A stretch of DNA of 64,000 nucleotides from Sarcophilus harrisii (GCF_902635505.1 NC_045427.1:503824665-503888664), one strand, 5' to 3'; positions 1 to 11,781 are shown, counted from the first letter of the stretch. A program made the numbers and translations. Notes: generated from the sequence alone by a model not told the origin.

Positions 1-560
1 TAGCTGGATCTAGCAAGACCAGATATGGAGGGAAGGGAGTGAGGAGCCTGGACCTGGGGACTGATGCTGATTCATACTATTGGTGAGGGGAGGGGGAAAT
101 ACTTCTGGGGGAATTAGCAGCTAGTTGATATTTAAACTCCCCATAGGTAGAAAAAAATGGAATTTCCCAGGGATTTCTTCAGGTTAAGAAGAAAGGGTCA
201 TTATAATTTGAAATGTATTATTTTAATCCTATTTGGGAGAGGGGTAAATGGGTAAACAAGGCCCATAATCTGGAAAAAAGGCACTATTATTCCTAATTAG
301 AAAGCTGAATTCTTTCATCTACAGAGAGTTAATGAATGTCTTAAGTCAGACATTAGTGATTCCTTGTGCTGTCTGGTTCCTTCTTTCCCTTGGGAGAGTC
401 CAGTAAGGAAGGATGTGACCCATAGCTTCATACCTGACTTGGGGTTTGCAAGCAAAATTTCATTAGATGCTACATCCAGGGAATTTTACTTTTTTTTTTA
501 ATTAGGGTTTTTTTTTTTTTTTACTTTTTAAAAGATAAACATTTGTTGAATATTTAATCA
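1..560. other. Intergenic, no recognised element
   Basis: I see no gene and no repeat family I can name. The stretch is AT-rich, with T-rich tracts around 489-530. Confidence 0.5.
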
Positions 561-639
561 AAAAGGATATCTTTATCATACTAGAAAGTAGGACTTAATT
601 TAAAAATTTTGATATCATAAACTTATCTAACAATGATGA

Positions 640-952
640 TCACTGCTAGATGTACATGTGTGCATGTGGGAGGTAGAGTAGGAGGATGCTATTCCCTTTC
701 TTTTCCGGTAAGGTGCTCCTCTACTCTGGACTCAAGAATTTACTTAAGTTCAGGTCCAGAGGAGCCTAATCACTTAACACAATGGTCAAGCTGTTTAGTT
801 TTGCTGTTGCTTTCTTTACACATCCCCTAAAGTCCTGGGAAAATTACTGGAAGGCTAATTTTGGTCGCAAAAGGTCAGAGAGGAAGTGGAAAGGTGTTCA
901 TTGTACAAAGTATACCACTCATAGTTTTGAGGCTCAGAAGGGCCCCCAAAAG
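640..952 (-). mobile_element. Possible ERV leader next to LTR
   Basis: This lies on the internal side of the minus-strand LTR at 953-1558. A sequence resembling a proline-type primer binding site (TTTTGGGGGCCC on the minus strand) sits at 941-952, directly after the LTR end. Beyond it I recognise no gag or pol signature, so only a leader-like stub is visible and its left limit is approximate. It is a broken, old fossil. Confidence 0.35.
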
Positions 953-1558
953 GTTAGGGTCTCAGACTTGTGTCACGAGGTGTCTCAAAAGAATTTGCAG
1001 ACTTGAACCCATATCCAAGTCAAGGGGCAAAGTTTATTGTAATTGTAACCCCGACTGAAGTGGGCTAAGTTCCAAAAAAATCTAGCAAGGGATCACGCTA
1101 AAGGAGACAAATTTATCAGGTTCTTCATGTCACTGATATGCTAATTTTATGGCCTAGAGGTAGAAGTGAGGAGGGTCTCAGGAATTTGTTATCACTGACC
1201 AGCAGATTATGTATCTGACAGCAATGTTTCTAGGACTCTTCCAAGGGCAGAACACTTTAGAATCATTGACAGATTATTAGAACAACAGCACTCTAAGGTC
1301 AGAGGGCCTCAGCATCTCTGATATATCCTCTCTAAAGTCTAAGGGAAAAAATATTATTATATTCCTAGGCCAGAGGATTTTTACAATCATTAATGGACAG
1401 ATCGTTAGAACAATAGCATTCTAGGATTGGGGGACCTCGGGGTCACCAATTCCAAAGCCATAAGACTTTAGAATCACTGACAAATTGTTAGAACAGAAGC
1501 ACCCCAAGGTCAGGGGGACCTCCCTACTGCTATCTCCCCTAGAAGATACATTCCATCA
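953..1558 (-). mobile_element. Class I (gammaretrovirus-like) ERV LTR
   Basis: Read on the minus strand, the block starts with TG near 1558. It has a repeat-rich U3, an AATAAA signal at 1033-1038 followed by a short R-U5, and then a primer-binding-like sequence. This order is that of a gammaretrovirus-like LTR. U3 holds about three diverged direct repeats of 90-120 bp. The limits are estimated and no target duplication was resolved. No matching second LTR is seen in the window, so this is a solo or truncated old copy. Confidence 0.55.
1240..1556. repeat. Three diverged tandem repeats in LTR U3
   Basis: Units starting near 1240, 1361 and 1449 share the order: CAG, a variant of TTAGAATCA, a variant of TTAGAACA, then a GGGGACCT-like block. 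Period is about 90-120 bp. A weaker fourth unit may begin near 1145. Such repeats in U3 often act as enhancers in gammaretroviruses; function here is not shown. Confidence 0.6.
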
Positions 1559-1764
1559 GTAAGACATTTATTTTCTCTCTACAAAAAAAGAAAGCTAAAC
1601 AAAATACATCATTGGAATGACAGAAAAGCAACAGCAGTAGTAATTTATGGCTATTGCTATATTTTTCTAGAAGGATAGTACTTAAATTATGAGACATGAC
1701 ATAGTTTGTGAGACTTCTAAATAGGCATTTTACATTTCACCGCAGCTCTGCACTGTCTAAAGTC

Positions 1765-1963
1765 CAGTGGTTCTCAAACTTTTTCTTAGTATCTTTACGG
1801 TATTAACAACTATTGAGAATATGTCCAAAGAGTGTTTGTTTATGGGTTAAATAATAGATATTTATCATAAATAGAAAAAAAAACCTAATTTTGAATTTGT
1901 AGACCCTCTGAAAGGATTTCAGAGACCCTCCAGGATTCACTGCACCACACTTGAGAACCACTG
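1765..1963. mobile_element. hAT-Charlie MITE (MER5-like)
   Basis: A 199-bp element has terminal inverted repeats: CAGTGGTTCTCAA at 1765 and TTGAGAACCACTG ending at 1963. This terminus is typical of MER5/Charlie-type non-autonomous hAT elements. The flanking 8-mers do not match, so any target duplication has decayed. There is no coding capacity. Confidence 0.75.
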
Positions 1964-2454
1964 GAACAATTCCCTCCATGATCATATCTTCTGATAAGCC
2001 AGGCAAGGCTTATCACCTTGTGTTCACCCTCTTGTTTTTTCCTCCAAGTTCTAGATTAGATACAGAGGGAATACTTCCTACAGACTGAGGACCCAGGATC
2101 TCCAGACATCTTCAACTGAAAAAATGGCCTTCAAGGTTAGAAAAAAAGCTATCAAAGGACTGGTGGTTGCTTACCTATGGTCAGGCAAAGCAAGCAAGCA
2201 AACCCAAACCATAAAGCAGAAGCGGCAGCTGGGACTCTGAGATCCAATCTCAGGCTTGCCTAAGTAGAACCTGTGCTTGGGCAGTCATGTCCTCAAAGGT
2301 TCCACGCAGCCAGGTTGGGATAAGGGCACAAGACCCCTTTTAAAGTGCTCCAGGGAAAGACTGAAGTAGAAAGAGAGGAAAGTGGAAGAGGGTCAATCAT
2401 TCCCTTTTAAAGAAGTACTAAGTCAATTACTACTCATACTGTTCAATGGCCAAA
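1964..2454. other. Unannotated interval
   Basis: No open frame or repeat family is recognised. There is a short AAGC tandem near 2190. A diverged LTR or leader is possible but not supported. Confidence 0.4.
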
Positions 2455-2690
2455 AGAGGATTGGTTGATCATCTCTATTTTATTTTATCTTATTTATTTT
2501 TAATAATAGCTTTTTATTTTCAAAACACATGCAAAGATAGTTTTCAACATTCACTCTTGCAAAACTTTGTGTTCCTCTCAGGCCCCTTGTGCTAGACAGC
2601 AATATAGCTTAAACATGTGCAACAATATAGGTTAAATATGTGCAATGGTCATTTTGAAACAGCAGTCCTTCAGTATTGTGCCATTCTTGT
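2455..2690 (-). mobile_element. L1 3' end fragment (older subfamily)
   Basis: The T-rich start followed by TAATAGCTTTTTATTTTC and a CAACATTCACTCTTGCAAAA-like block matches the reverse complement of a marsupial L1 3' untranslated end. It is 5'-truncated and diverged. Limits are approximate. Confidence 0.6.
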
Positions 2691-3590
2691 CCACGAGTCT
2701 CTGAAAGTTCCTCGGGGAAGGTCAAACAAGCTTACTGGAATAGCCACCATAGCTAATTCCTACATTAGAAGGCCAGGCTGACCCAAACCAATTTGATAGT
2801 TCACGGTCAAAATTGGAATGAAACGAGACACACACAGATATAAAAGTTTACAAAAGGATATTTACTTAGCCAGAACAGAGATAGAATACCACATTGACTG
2901 AATTGGGGATAGTTTCCCTGCCTTTGTGTTAGTCATGCTGGTTTTCCAGTCAAGAAGCCTGAGACTAGAACTGGACGCTCTTCATTCCCTGGCTTTTTGT
3001 TGTTGTTGTTGTATTTAATTCACCAGGAAGCTTTATTAAGGGTCAAAGTCTTAGTTTCCTGAGCCAATTAAGTCTTGATGACAGTCTTGATCATTTTTAA
3101 AATAAATACTGGCTCAGCAAATGTGTCAACACTCTCCTACTGCAACCCCATGCATATTCCAAGAGGTGCATATTCTATTACAATTTTTAAAAAGGCAAAC
3201 TTTGCAAGGGCTCCTTTAAATCAAACTCTTCTTTTAATGTTAGAGTTCAAAATGACATTTTCAGCCTTATCTTCTTTACTAAAAGGCAATATAATAATAA
3301 AATAAAAATAAACATAATGTGGATGACATTGCATTTTAAAACCAAGTCAATATATGACCTGTGGGGATCTTTATGTATAGTGACACAGTTCCTATTTGTG
3401 TTTGTTCAGCACTGTACTAGACAAGCAACAAAATAAATCAAACCCTGATTCATCATATTTTCTATTTATGAAGTATAAATGCTTATACTGAAAATTTAAC
3501 AGTTGGTTAGAGTTGGTTCTAGCATATTTCTGCCTTTAAGTCATTTGTTTAATTGTTATTGTTTGTTTTTGAAGAGGTCCAAATATGTCT
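2691..3590. other. Unannotated interval
   Basis: No gene recognised. It contains a GTT/TTG microsatellite near 2998-3011 and AT-rich sequence. The part at 2700-2960 could be a decayed interspersed repeat, but I cannot assign a family. Confidence 0.4.
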
Positions 3591-3594
3591 TGAC

Positions 3595-3830
3595 TTGGGA
3601 AAGAACTGGATTTAAGTGAGGCAGACTTGCATCAAGTCATCAGCCTAACTCTCTCTTCCAGATTCATCAAAGTCCAGCTGAAGGCAAAAGTCAGGAAGGA
3701 CGGGATGCAGTGGATGACCATGGTGTCATCAATGTTTGACCAAGCTTTAAGTATTCCCCAGTACCTGCTTCAGACAGTGCCTGGCACATAGTAGGTGCTA
3801 TAGAAATTCTTATTCCCTTCTCTTCTCTAT
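3595..3830 (-). repeat. SINE-like marsupial repeat with L2/MIR-type tail
   Basis: Blocks such as GGCAGACTTGCATCAAGTCA recall a widespread old marsupial SINE. The block CCTGGCACATAGTAGGTGC is the common MIR/L2 3' core. The assignment is from memory and the limits are approximate. Confidence 0.4.
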
Positions 3831-4429
3831 CAAAGGGAAGATGATTCCAGAGGTGGAACCTGATGTCCATGGAGGAAGGAATGGAGATTATGGTCCCAGT
3901 GGAGATGACAAAGAATTTGGGAGGCATGGAACTAAACCCAAACTGTTCTAACAAAGCTCAGGGAAGTCCTGAGGGCAGAATTTAGTTTTCTGGGGAGGAG
4001 TGATTGCAGGTAACACAACAAATCCCCCACAGAGCAGCTTAGAAGTATAATGGGCATCCTTGTGGATTATTTCCTCCTCATCACTGCAGGTCTTCAGTTG
4101 AAGGCTACATAAGCAACCATTCATTATGGACACTTGGGATTTGACTATTCCTACTATCTCTTGATGCTTCTGGAAGCAGATCCAGACCCTTCTGTGTGGG
4201 GAGAAAAGGTCTGTGATAGCACAAGGATGAATCAAGTGAATGCTAACTGCTTCTCTTTTTCCCTCTTAACTTTTAGGATAAAATACTTTAGATCACCTGT
4301 TTCTGAGTGACTTCTCTCTCATTAGGGCTATTTTCCTGAATGTTGCAAGCTCTTGCTCACTTGGACCAGTTCACGTATGACATGTGTGACATTTCAGTAA
4401 ATTGATTTAAGATTAGATTAATTTATGGA
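3831..4429. other. Unannotated interval
   Basis: Two overlapping minus-strand open frames of under 100 codons lie here. They lack any recognisable domain and look like chance frames. No repeat recognised. Confidence 0.4.
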
Positions 4430-4600
4430 AAGAGCTTTGGATTTGAAATCAGAAACTCTGGACTTTAGTCTGACTTCAGCACTGTTCTCTGTTTGTTGCC
4501 TGGTGACTTTGTAGACCTCAGTTTACCACTCTATAAAAGAAGTGGAATAGATTATCTCTGAAATCATTTCCAGCTCTGAATCCTATGACTTGGACTTTGG
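4430..4600 (+). repeat. MIR-family SINE
   Basis: The order 'GGATTTGAAATCAGAAA', a decayed tRNA-box region, 'GACCTCAGTTTACC' and 'TCCAGCTCTGAATCC' follows MIR on the plus strand. It is strongly diverged. Confidence 0.55.
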
Positions 4601-4689
4601 GCTCCTCCCCCAAGAAATTGATCTCTAATTTGAAAAATGGGATTCTGACTAGCAGCCTTCCTAAACTAGCTGCCAGATTTCTCACCAGA

Positions 4690-4945
4690 TTAAATCTTTG
4701 TCTGTCTGTTTCTGCCTCTGTCTTTATCTCTATCTCTGTGTCTGTGTCTATCTCTGTCTTTCTGCCTTCTTCCTTCCCTTTTTTGCCTCTCTCTCTGCCT
4801 GTTTCTGTCTTTCTGCCTCCTTCCTTCCCTTTTCCCTCCTTCTCCTTCTCCCTTTTCTTTCCCTCTTCCTCTTTTTTCCCTCCCTCTCCCTCTCCCTTTT
4901 CCCTCCCCTTTTCCCCCTTCCTCTCTCTCTCTTTTTCCACCTCTC
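4690..4945. repeat. Polypyrimidine / (TCTCTG)n-like low complexity
   Basis: C and T make up nearly all of the plus strand, with TCTGTC and CCTTCC motifs. The long open frames on both strands here (up to 140 codons) are products of the repeat, not genes. Confidence 0.85.
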
Positions 4946-5349
4946 CCGCCCTTCTCTGGGTTATATTCTAGTGGATCAGGACCCACACCTCAGCAGAGAA
5001 GGCAGGGGATGGCCTCTGTCTGTTTCTAATCTTGACTGCAGCACAATTTTTACTGGAAAGCTTACCACTGGCCCTTCCTGTTGAATGCTTAAATAGGTGT
5101 GGTTATGACTGCGGTCTGAACTTGCAAGCTACGCTAAGCACTAATTCAAACCTTCCTTCCAGCTGACTTATGAGAAATAAATCCCCTCCCCCTAGAAACA
5201 GCTGATCTCCGTTTCACTTCCTGGGCTTGTATTCAACTTAGTAGGTGCTTAATGAATGATTCTCGATTGACATTTATGTTGAGGTCCTGGTTCTAATGGC
5301 CTCTGAGATCTGATCCACATCTGAGGTCCTGTGCTGTGGTGGTAAAAGT
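4946..5349. other. Unannotated interval
   Basis: No gene seen. The segment near 5235-5260 (TAGTAGGTGCTTAATGAATG) is an L2/MIR-type 3' tail fragment. Confidence 0.4.
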
Positions 5350-5555
5350 TCTTTATGCTTATGGTCTCATAGGACCTTTATAACTATTCTGGGAGCTAGA
5401 TAGTACAATTGTTGTATCCCCACGTTGGAAATGAGGAAACCCAGATTCTAAATGTAAGCCATTTGTGCAAGGACACTGAGAGTACATGATAGATCTGGAA
5501 CTCAAGCCCAAATCTCCTGACTCCAAGTCTGGGCCTTTTACCATCTTGCCACTGA
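5350..5555 (-). repeat. MIR-family SINE
   Basis: The order is 'GGAAATGAGGAAACCCAGA', then 'GAACTCAAGCCCAAATCTCC', then 'GACTCCAAGTCTGGG'. This is the standard MIR layout read in reverse. Confidence 0.6.
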
Positions 5556-6674
5556 TTTTACCCTAAATCAAGCCAGTTTTCATCACTGCTGTTTGTAATG
5601 CCTCCCCCCCCTCCCACTTCCTTTAGACTAGAGGTATTAACTTGCTCTTCCTTCCTTCCTACATTATTTCCCACCTGATCACTTCCTAACCTTGTCTCCC
5701 ACAACACGTACTCTGTAGGTGTTTCCACACCTGGAACTTTAGCTTTTGTAATTCCCACTGAACTAGAGAAGCTAGGGCCAACCCTAGTTGAAGTGGTACG
5801 AATGGGGTATCTGTTCCAGTGATCCAAGGCATTGCTGTAACTCTTCACGCTCCCAACTCCTTTTTTTCTCTCCAAGAAGCTGGGGAAACAAAGCTCCCAC
5901 CCTGCAACACGTCTCCTCCTTGATAATTCTCAGCTGGGCTTCCTTAAAACCCATTCCTTCCCCACCTGCACTTATTGGAAGGTCATATGGCTGGTAAGTG
6001 GAAAAGCTAGAATTAACCATAAGTCTGACTCTAAAATCAGGGTTCCCTCTACAATAAAAAATAACTATTTCATACATGATGGTACATGATGAAAATGGAT
6101 TTGTGGTCCAAGGCCACATGGACTTTTGGGGTGTGCCATGACGCATCAGAGAGACTAGAGCAAACTGGTTCATAGGAAAGGCTGGGTCTTGGAGTGAGGG
6201 CTTGGCAACCATTCCCACTCTTCCCTCTAGGGGTTGGCTCACTCACCCAGCTTGCCCTCCTGCTGGGACACCAGGGGTTTTCCGAGGGGGTGTCATGCAT
6301 AACATGATATTCTAACCATTAACCTGGGAACTTTTGCACCCCTCTGCAATGTCTGTGGGAGGGATGGTGAGCACAAACTGATAGAAAATTGCAAAGAGAC
6401 ACCCAGCTGAGGATACACCTGTGCCCAGGGCAGCAGACAACTCCGGACTTCATGATTTTATGTTCTTTGTTCCTTTTGGGGACAGCAGTTCTTCACAGCA
6501 ATTGACTGTGGGCAGGGCCCCTGCTCTGTAGCCTCTGACGCTTTGACTATTTCTTTTCTGGTTCTGGAGGCGGTGTTAGGTTCTTTCTGCCAAGCAGAAA
6601 CTTTTAGCCTGGAAAGGGCCAAGATTTCCCAGAACGACTCTCTTGGCTGACTGGAAGGGATTTCCACTTCACAG
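5556..6674. other. Unannotated, moderately GC-rich interval
   Basis: No gene recognised. Open frames of 69-194 codons occur on both strands without domains. The longest minus frame starts inside the SINE at 7000-7152, so its N-terminus is SINE-derived. Confidence 0.4.
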
Positions 6675-6689
6675 GCAGCAGGGGGCAGT
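6675..6689 (+). promoter_or_regulatory. Candidate CTCF-binding motif
   Basis: GCAGCAGGGGGCAGT matches the CTCF core consensus CCASYAGRKGGCRSY at 14 of 15 positions. It lies in a GC-richer stretch about 35-38 kb from BCL2L10. Occupancy cannot be judged from sequence. Confidence 0.5.
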
Positions 6690-6999
6690 GCAAGTTCTGA
6701 GGTCTGGGTCCACACGGGACCAAAAGCCTCCCCTGAACTTTCCACATCACTTAATTCCCTCTCCAAGCCCCGAGCTCCAGTCTGCTCCGCCCAGCTTCCA
6801 GCTGGGACCTGTGCCGGTCCTGAAGCTCCGTGTAGGCTTCTTTCTTTCTTTCTTTCTTTAGTCAGCTCTTCAGAAAAGTAGGTGGTCCATCCCGGGTCCA
6901 GTCTCAGAGGGGGCCGGTCTGCTCTGACTCCCTGATGGGGAAGGGACGTGGCCAAGTGGACCGGTGACTCTAATGCTGAGTCTTGTGTACAATGATGTT

Positions 7000-7152
7000 C
7001 TTTTTTTCTTTTTCCTGAGGCAATTGGGGTTAAGTGACTCACCCAGGGTCACACAGCCGGGAAGTGTTAAGTGTCTGAGGCCGGATTTGAGAACTCAGGT
7101 CCTCCTGACTTCAGGACTGTGGCTCTACCCACTGAGCCACCTCGCTGCCCTG
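7000..7152 (-). mobile_element. tRNA-derived marsupial SINE (WSINE1-like), near full length
   Basis: On the minus strand it begins GGCAGCGAGGTGGCTCAGTG (box A-like), has a box B-like GAGTTC..AAATC region, and ends CAATTGCCTCAGG plus an A-rich tail. A six-base CAATGA flanks both sides, so the target duplication is short or partly lost. Confidence 0.8.
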
Positions 7153-7740
7153 CAATGACTCACTTTCCTCTTACAGTAAAAATCTAACATTCTAATTTCT
7201 CTTGTCCAAACCATCACTAGGCAGTACACATTTATTCTATGGTGACCAAACTGTTCTAGGTCTTAGGGGTCCTCAGCTGTCACTTTCAAGTCCTTCCATT
7301 AGTCATGTGCAATTAAATTGAAAATAGTACTCTATACTTTGGCCTTTTTTTTCTCTGAATGGATGTCGTTTCTCTTTGAGCTTCTTTCTCAGCATTTCTC
7401 TTAAAATTTCCCTTACTTCTGTCTCTTGCTATCAATGAAATTGTCCAGATCAGAAAGAGTCACCACCATGCATTTGCAACACGTGTAGTGACTTACTTTT
7501 GCTCCTCCAAACCAGAAGCCAGGCTGCTTCTAAATTGGCTGTAACCTTGCTAAGCTCTGTGTTTTTTGATGGAGATCCCTTTCAATGATGTGATACAGTC
7601 CATTTATATCTTCTTGTCCTTTATGATTTTCCTTCACTTCTTTCTACAAAAAACCCTATAGATGAGCAGCCCAACATGCCAGAGGCCTTCCTTTTGATCT
7701 TTTAATATTTTGTAGATATTAGTGGATTGTTTCAGTTATC
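7153..7740. other. Unannotated AT-rich interval
   Basis: No gene and no confident repeat. It may include outer parts of old L1 sequence next to the HAL1-like element. Confidence 0.35.
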
Positions 7741-9245
7741 TGTTTCTTAAAAAAAAATATTTATTATTTTATTTTTCCCTAGTTATGTGTAAAAACAATT
7801 TAAAAATTTGTTTTTAAAACTTTGAGTTTCTAATTCTCTCCTTTCTTCTCTCCTTGCCCTTCCTTCCCCATTGAGAAGGCAAGCGATTCTATATAGGTCA
7901 TACATGTGTAATCATGCAAAACGTTTCCATATTAGTCATGTTGTGAAAAAGAACATAGAAAAAAAAACCTCAATAAAAATAAATTTAAAAAAAGAGTATG
8001 CTTTAATCCTGTATTCAGCCACTATCAGTTCTTTCTCTGGGGATGGATAGCATTTTTCATCATAAGTCTTTCAGAGTTGTCTTGCACCATTATATTTCTG
8101 AGAATAGCAAAGTCATTCACAGTTGATCATCTTATAATATTGCTGTTACTTTGAACACAGTATATTTTACTTTGCATCACTTCATATAAGTCTTTCCAGG
8201 TTTTTCTGAGAGTATTCTACTCATCATTTCTTATAGTACAATAGTATACCATCATAATACCATAATTTGTTTAGCCATTTCCCAATTGATGAGAATCCTC
8301 TCAAATCTCCCAATCCCCCAAAAAAGAGTTGCTAAAATATTTTTGTACATATAAATTCTTTTCCATTTTGTTTTTTTATTTCTTTGGAATACAAACCTAG
8401 TGTAGTATTGCTAAGTCTAAGGGAGTTTTTATAGACCTTTGGGCATAGCTCCAAATTGCTCTACAAGACAAGGTTGAATCAGTTTTCAGTCAGATCAGAA
8501 TTCCACCAACAGTGCATTTAGTTCCCCATTTTCCTCACATTTCCACTATTTGTCATTTCTCTTTTCTGTTCTATTAGCCAGTCTAACAGGTATGAGATAG
8601 TACCTCAGAATTGTAGAATTGCATTTCTACAATTAGTAATGAGTTAGAGCATTTTTTAATATGGCTATAGATAGCTTTGGTTACTTCCATCTCTTGATCT
8701 TTTATCAACTGGGGAATGGCTCTTATTTTTATAAGTTTGACTGATTGTCTATATGTATGAGAAATGAGAACTTTATCAGAGAAACTTGCTTAATTTTTTT
8801 TCATAGTTACTATTACTGTATTTCCTTCCATCCTGTTCCACCCCCTCCATTTATCTTATTTTCTCTCTCTTTTTAACCTGGCCCTCTTTAAAAGTGTTTT
8901 GCTTCTAATTACCCCTTCCCTAAATCTTCCTTCCCTTTTAACACTGCTGCCCTTCTCATGTCCCCTTCCCCTCCTACTTTCCTGTAAGGATGAGATAGAT
9001 TTTTATACCCAATTGAGTGTGTATGCTATTCCCCTTTTGAGCCAATTCTGATGAGAGTAAGGTCTGCTCATTTCCCCTAACCTCTTGTTTCTCTCCCTCC
9101 ACTGTAAAAGCTTTCTCTGGCTTTTCCCTTTCCCTTTGTCCCAGTACATTCCTCATGCACTCCAATATTTTATTTTTTTAGTTTTCATTCCTTTATATTT
9201 GCCTCACAGCTGTGTTCTCTGCCTGTTGAGAAAATTCTTATGAAT

Positions 9246-9264
9246 TAAAGTATGATTTTCTCAT
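9246..9264. repeat. Target-site duplication, left copy
   Basis: taaagtatgattttctcat; identical to 9669-9687, bounding the L1 insertion. Confidence 0.9.
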
Positions 9265-9668
9265 TTCTAATGGAGCAGTAATGAACTGAACTAGCTATAC
9301 CCAGAAAAAGAACTCTGGGAGATGACTAAAAACCATTACATTGAATTCCCAGTCCCTATATTTATGCACACCTGCATCTTTGATTTCCTTCACAAGCTAA
9401 TTGTACAATAATTCAGAGTCTGATTCTTTTTGTACAGCAAAATAATGTTTTGGTCATGTATACTTATTGTGTATCTAAGTTATATTTTAATATATTTAAC
9501 ATCTACTGGTCATCCTGCCATTTAGGGGAGGGGGTGGGGGGGGTAAGAGGTGAAAAATTGGAACAAGAGGTTTGGCAATTGTTAATGCTGTAAAGTTACC
9601 CATGTATATATCCTGTAAATTAAAGGCTATTAAATAAAAAAAAAAATAAAAAAACAAACAAAAAAAAA
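9265..9668 (+). mobile_element. Young 5'-truncated L1 3' end
   Basis: A marsupial L1 3' end (about 404 bp) ends with TTAAAGGCTATTAAAT and an A-rich tail interrupted by T and C. It is flanked by perfect 19-bp direct repeats, so it is a recent target-primed insertion into the HAL1-like element. No coding sequence. Its 5' truncation lies close to those of the copies at 24613 and 48268. Confidence 0.9.
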
Positions 9669-9687
9669 TAAAGTATGATTTTCTCAT
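9669..9687. repeat. Target-site duplication, right copy
   Basis: Identical to 9246-9264. Confidence 0.9.
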
Positions 9688-10991
9688 GTAGGAATAAACA
9701 GTTTAACTATAACTATATTTCCTTTTCCCATTTACCTTTTTATGCTTCTCATTAGTCTTGTACTTGAAAGTCAAATTTTCTATTCAGTTCTGGACTTTTT
9801 TTATCAAGAATGTTTGAAAGTTCTCTATTTTGTTGAATATCCATTTTTTCACCTGAAGGATGATACTCACTTTTGCTGGTGGTAATTCTAATTCCTTTAC
9901 CTTTCAGGATACCATATTCTTAGAATACCCTCCAATCCTTGAATATAAAAGTTGCTAAATTTTGCGTTATCCTGACTATGGCTTCATGATACTTGAATTT
10001 CTGGCTGCTTGCAATATCTTTTCTTTGATGTGGGAGCTCTTAGAATTTGGTTATAATATTCCTGGGAATTTTCATTTTGGGATCTCTTTCAGGAGGTGGT
10101 AATCAGTAGATTCTTTCAATTTCTATTTTACCCTCAGGTTCTAGAATATCAGGGCGGTTTCCTTAATAATTATTAAGGATTGTTATTAATTAAGGATAAT
10201 TATTAATAATCCTTAACAATGAAAGATGATATTTAAACTCCTTTTTAAAATCATGCCTTTGAGGTGATCTAATAATTTTGAAATTATATCTCCTGGATTT
10301 ATTTTCCAGATTAGTTATTTTTCCAATGACATATTTCACAATGTCTTCTATTTTTCATTTCTTTAGTTTTTATTTTATTGTTTCTTGATTTCTTATAAAG
10401 TCATTAGTTTTCATTTATTCAATCTAATTTTTAAGGCATTATTTTCTTCAGTGAACTCTTATGCCTCCTCCTTTTGGCCAATTTTACTTTTTAAGGCATT
10501 TTTCCTTCAGTGAATTTTTCCATTTAGCCAATCATACTTTTCAGGGAATTTTCTTCATTTTTTTTATACTTCTTTTACCATTTGACCTAGTCTGTTTGTT
10601 AAGGTGCTATTTTCTTCAGAATTTTTTGGTCTTCTTTACAAACAAATTGTTGACGTTTTTTTCGTGATTCTCTTACATCATTCTCATTTCTCTTCCCAAT
10701 TTTTCTTCTACCTCTCTTATTTGATTTTCAAAATCCTTTTTGAGTTCTTCCATGGCCTAAGAGCAGTTCATATTTTTCTTAGAGGCTTTGGATGTAGAAG
10801 CTTTGACCTTGTTTTCTGAGTGTTGTTTTGATCTTTTTGTTGCCATACTAACTTTCTATGGTCAGAATTTTTTTCTGTTGTTTTCTTTACCATCTTGACT
10901 CCACCCCATCTATTTTAATTTCATTTCATTTCATAACTGACCTGCCACCTTTTCCAGTGGTTCATATCCCTTCTTATAGCTTTAATCCTAC

Positions 10992-11254
10992 TTTTTAAAA
11001 AACCAGAGCAATTTTATTTCTTTACTTTCTATAGTTCTCTTGAATAGATATCATCTTTGTTGTTGGCAAACACATCCTATTCCATCTTCCTTGTAGGTTA
11101 AAACATACATAATTCTAATTGGGATAAAGCTCTTGTATTTAGACCAATCGTTAAATTAACATTTATGTAAGGGTTGAAAATTATCATTTCAAGCACTTTT
11201 TCTTTATCTCTATTGCCATTACTAGCAAGATACACGATTGAAGGCGATTTTGCA
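10992..11254. repeat. Direct duplication, copy A
   Basis: This 263-bp block recurs at 11782-12045 with only scattered substitutions and small indels (roughly 95% alike by eye). No tRNA head, poly(A) tail or terminal repeat marks it as a known mobile element. The 527 bp between copies are not repeated after copy B. Confidence 0.85.
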
Positions 11255-11639
11255 TTTTCATCTATCTAATGGATAGTGATGGCCAGAGAATTCATCAGCT
11301 AGTGGCCAAGCTGCTAAGTTAGGAGCCTCTTGGTCCTTTGGCTGATTCTAGCACAGTTTGTTGTTGCTTGGTGAAACTTGCCAGCACTTGTGATATATTC
11401 ACATGAGCCTTTGAGAAACCAGGTCATTTTAAACCAGGATGAGACATCTGAACAGAACTTTTATGGAATGAGAATACAAACAAGGCTTTCTTTTAGTTGT
11501 CTTTACAAAAGACTAGCCACTAATTATAGTTGTATCTTGTACCTAGATTTTGAAATTTTCTTGAGGTTATTGATCCTTTGCCCAATAATTTGGGAACACT
11601 ATTGAAACATAAAGCATGAGGAATGAGACATAAACCATA
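11255..11639. other. Spacer between duplicated blocks
   Basis: No gene seen. A 75-codon open frame here has no recognisable domain. Confidence 0.4.
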
Positions 11640-11780
11640 TCTGAGTTATGGAATCACAAAATATTAGAGCTGCAAGGGACCTGAGAGATCATTAAGTCAA
11701 ACTTTCTTGTTTTACAGATGAAGAAATTGAGTCCCAGAGATTTGGAAATTTTCCAAAGATCACATGAGGAGTGATCTATA
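11640..11780 (-). repeat. MIR-family SINE
   Basis: 'TTAGAGCTGCAAGGGACCTG', then 'TTTTACAGATGAAGAAATTG', is the MIR layout in reverse. It ends directly against duplicated copy B. Confidence 0.6.
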
Positions 11781-11781
11781 T

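Larger units (their letters stand above)
7741..10890 (-). mobile_element. HAL1-like (half-L1) retrotransposon, interrupted
   Basis: Read on the minus strand, 10890 to about 9690 resembles the marsupial L1 ORF1 region: it encodes a coiled-coil-rich stretch on the strand opposite the visible text (blocks near 10030, 10390 and 10730). The part at 9245-8800 is a pyrimidine-rich linker, and 8760-7741 is the L1 3' end. ORF2 (endonuclease/RT) is absent, which is the HAL1 layout. A younger L1 fragment with its own target duplications splits it at 9265-9668. ORF1 is decayed by many stops. The similar layout at 17925-18855 supports a family rather than one deleted L1. Confidence 0.6.

Noticed and set aside
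4518-5084. Long frames on both strands (Ser/Leu/Pro or Lys/Glu/Arg rich)
   Set aside because: They are translations of a polypyrimidine tract.
6458-7042. 194-codon minus-strand open frame
   Set aside because: Its first residues come from the SINE at 7000-7152. No domain or splice context supports it.
10155-10205. AT-rich palindrome (CCTTAATAATTATTAAGG)
   Set aside because: Short, AT-only inverted repeats are expected by chance in this composition, and it lies inside decayed HAL1-like sequence.
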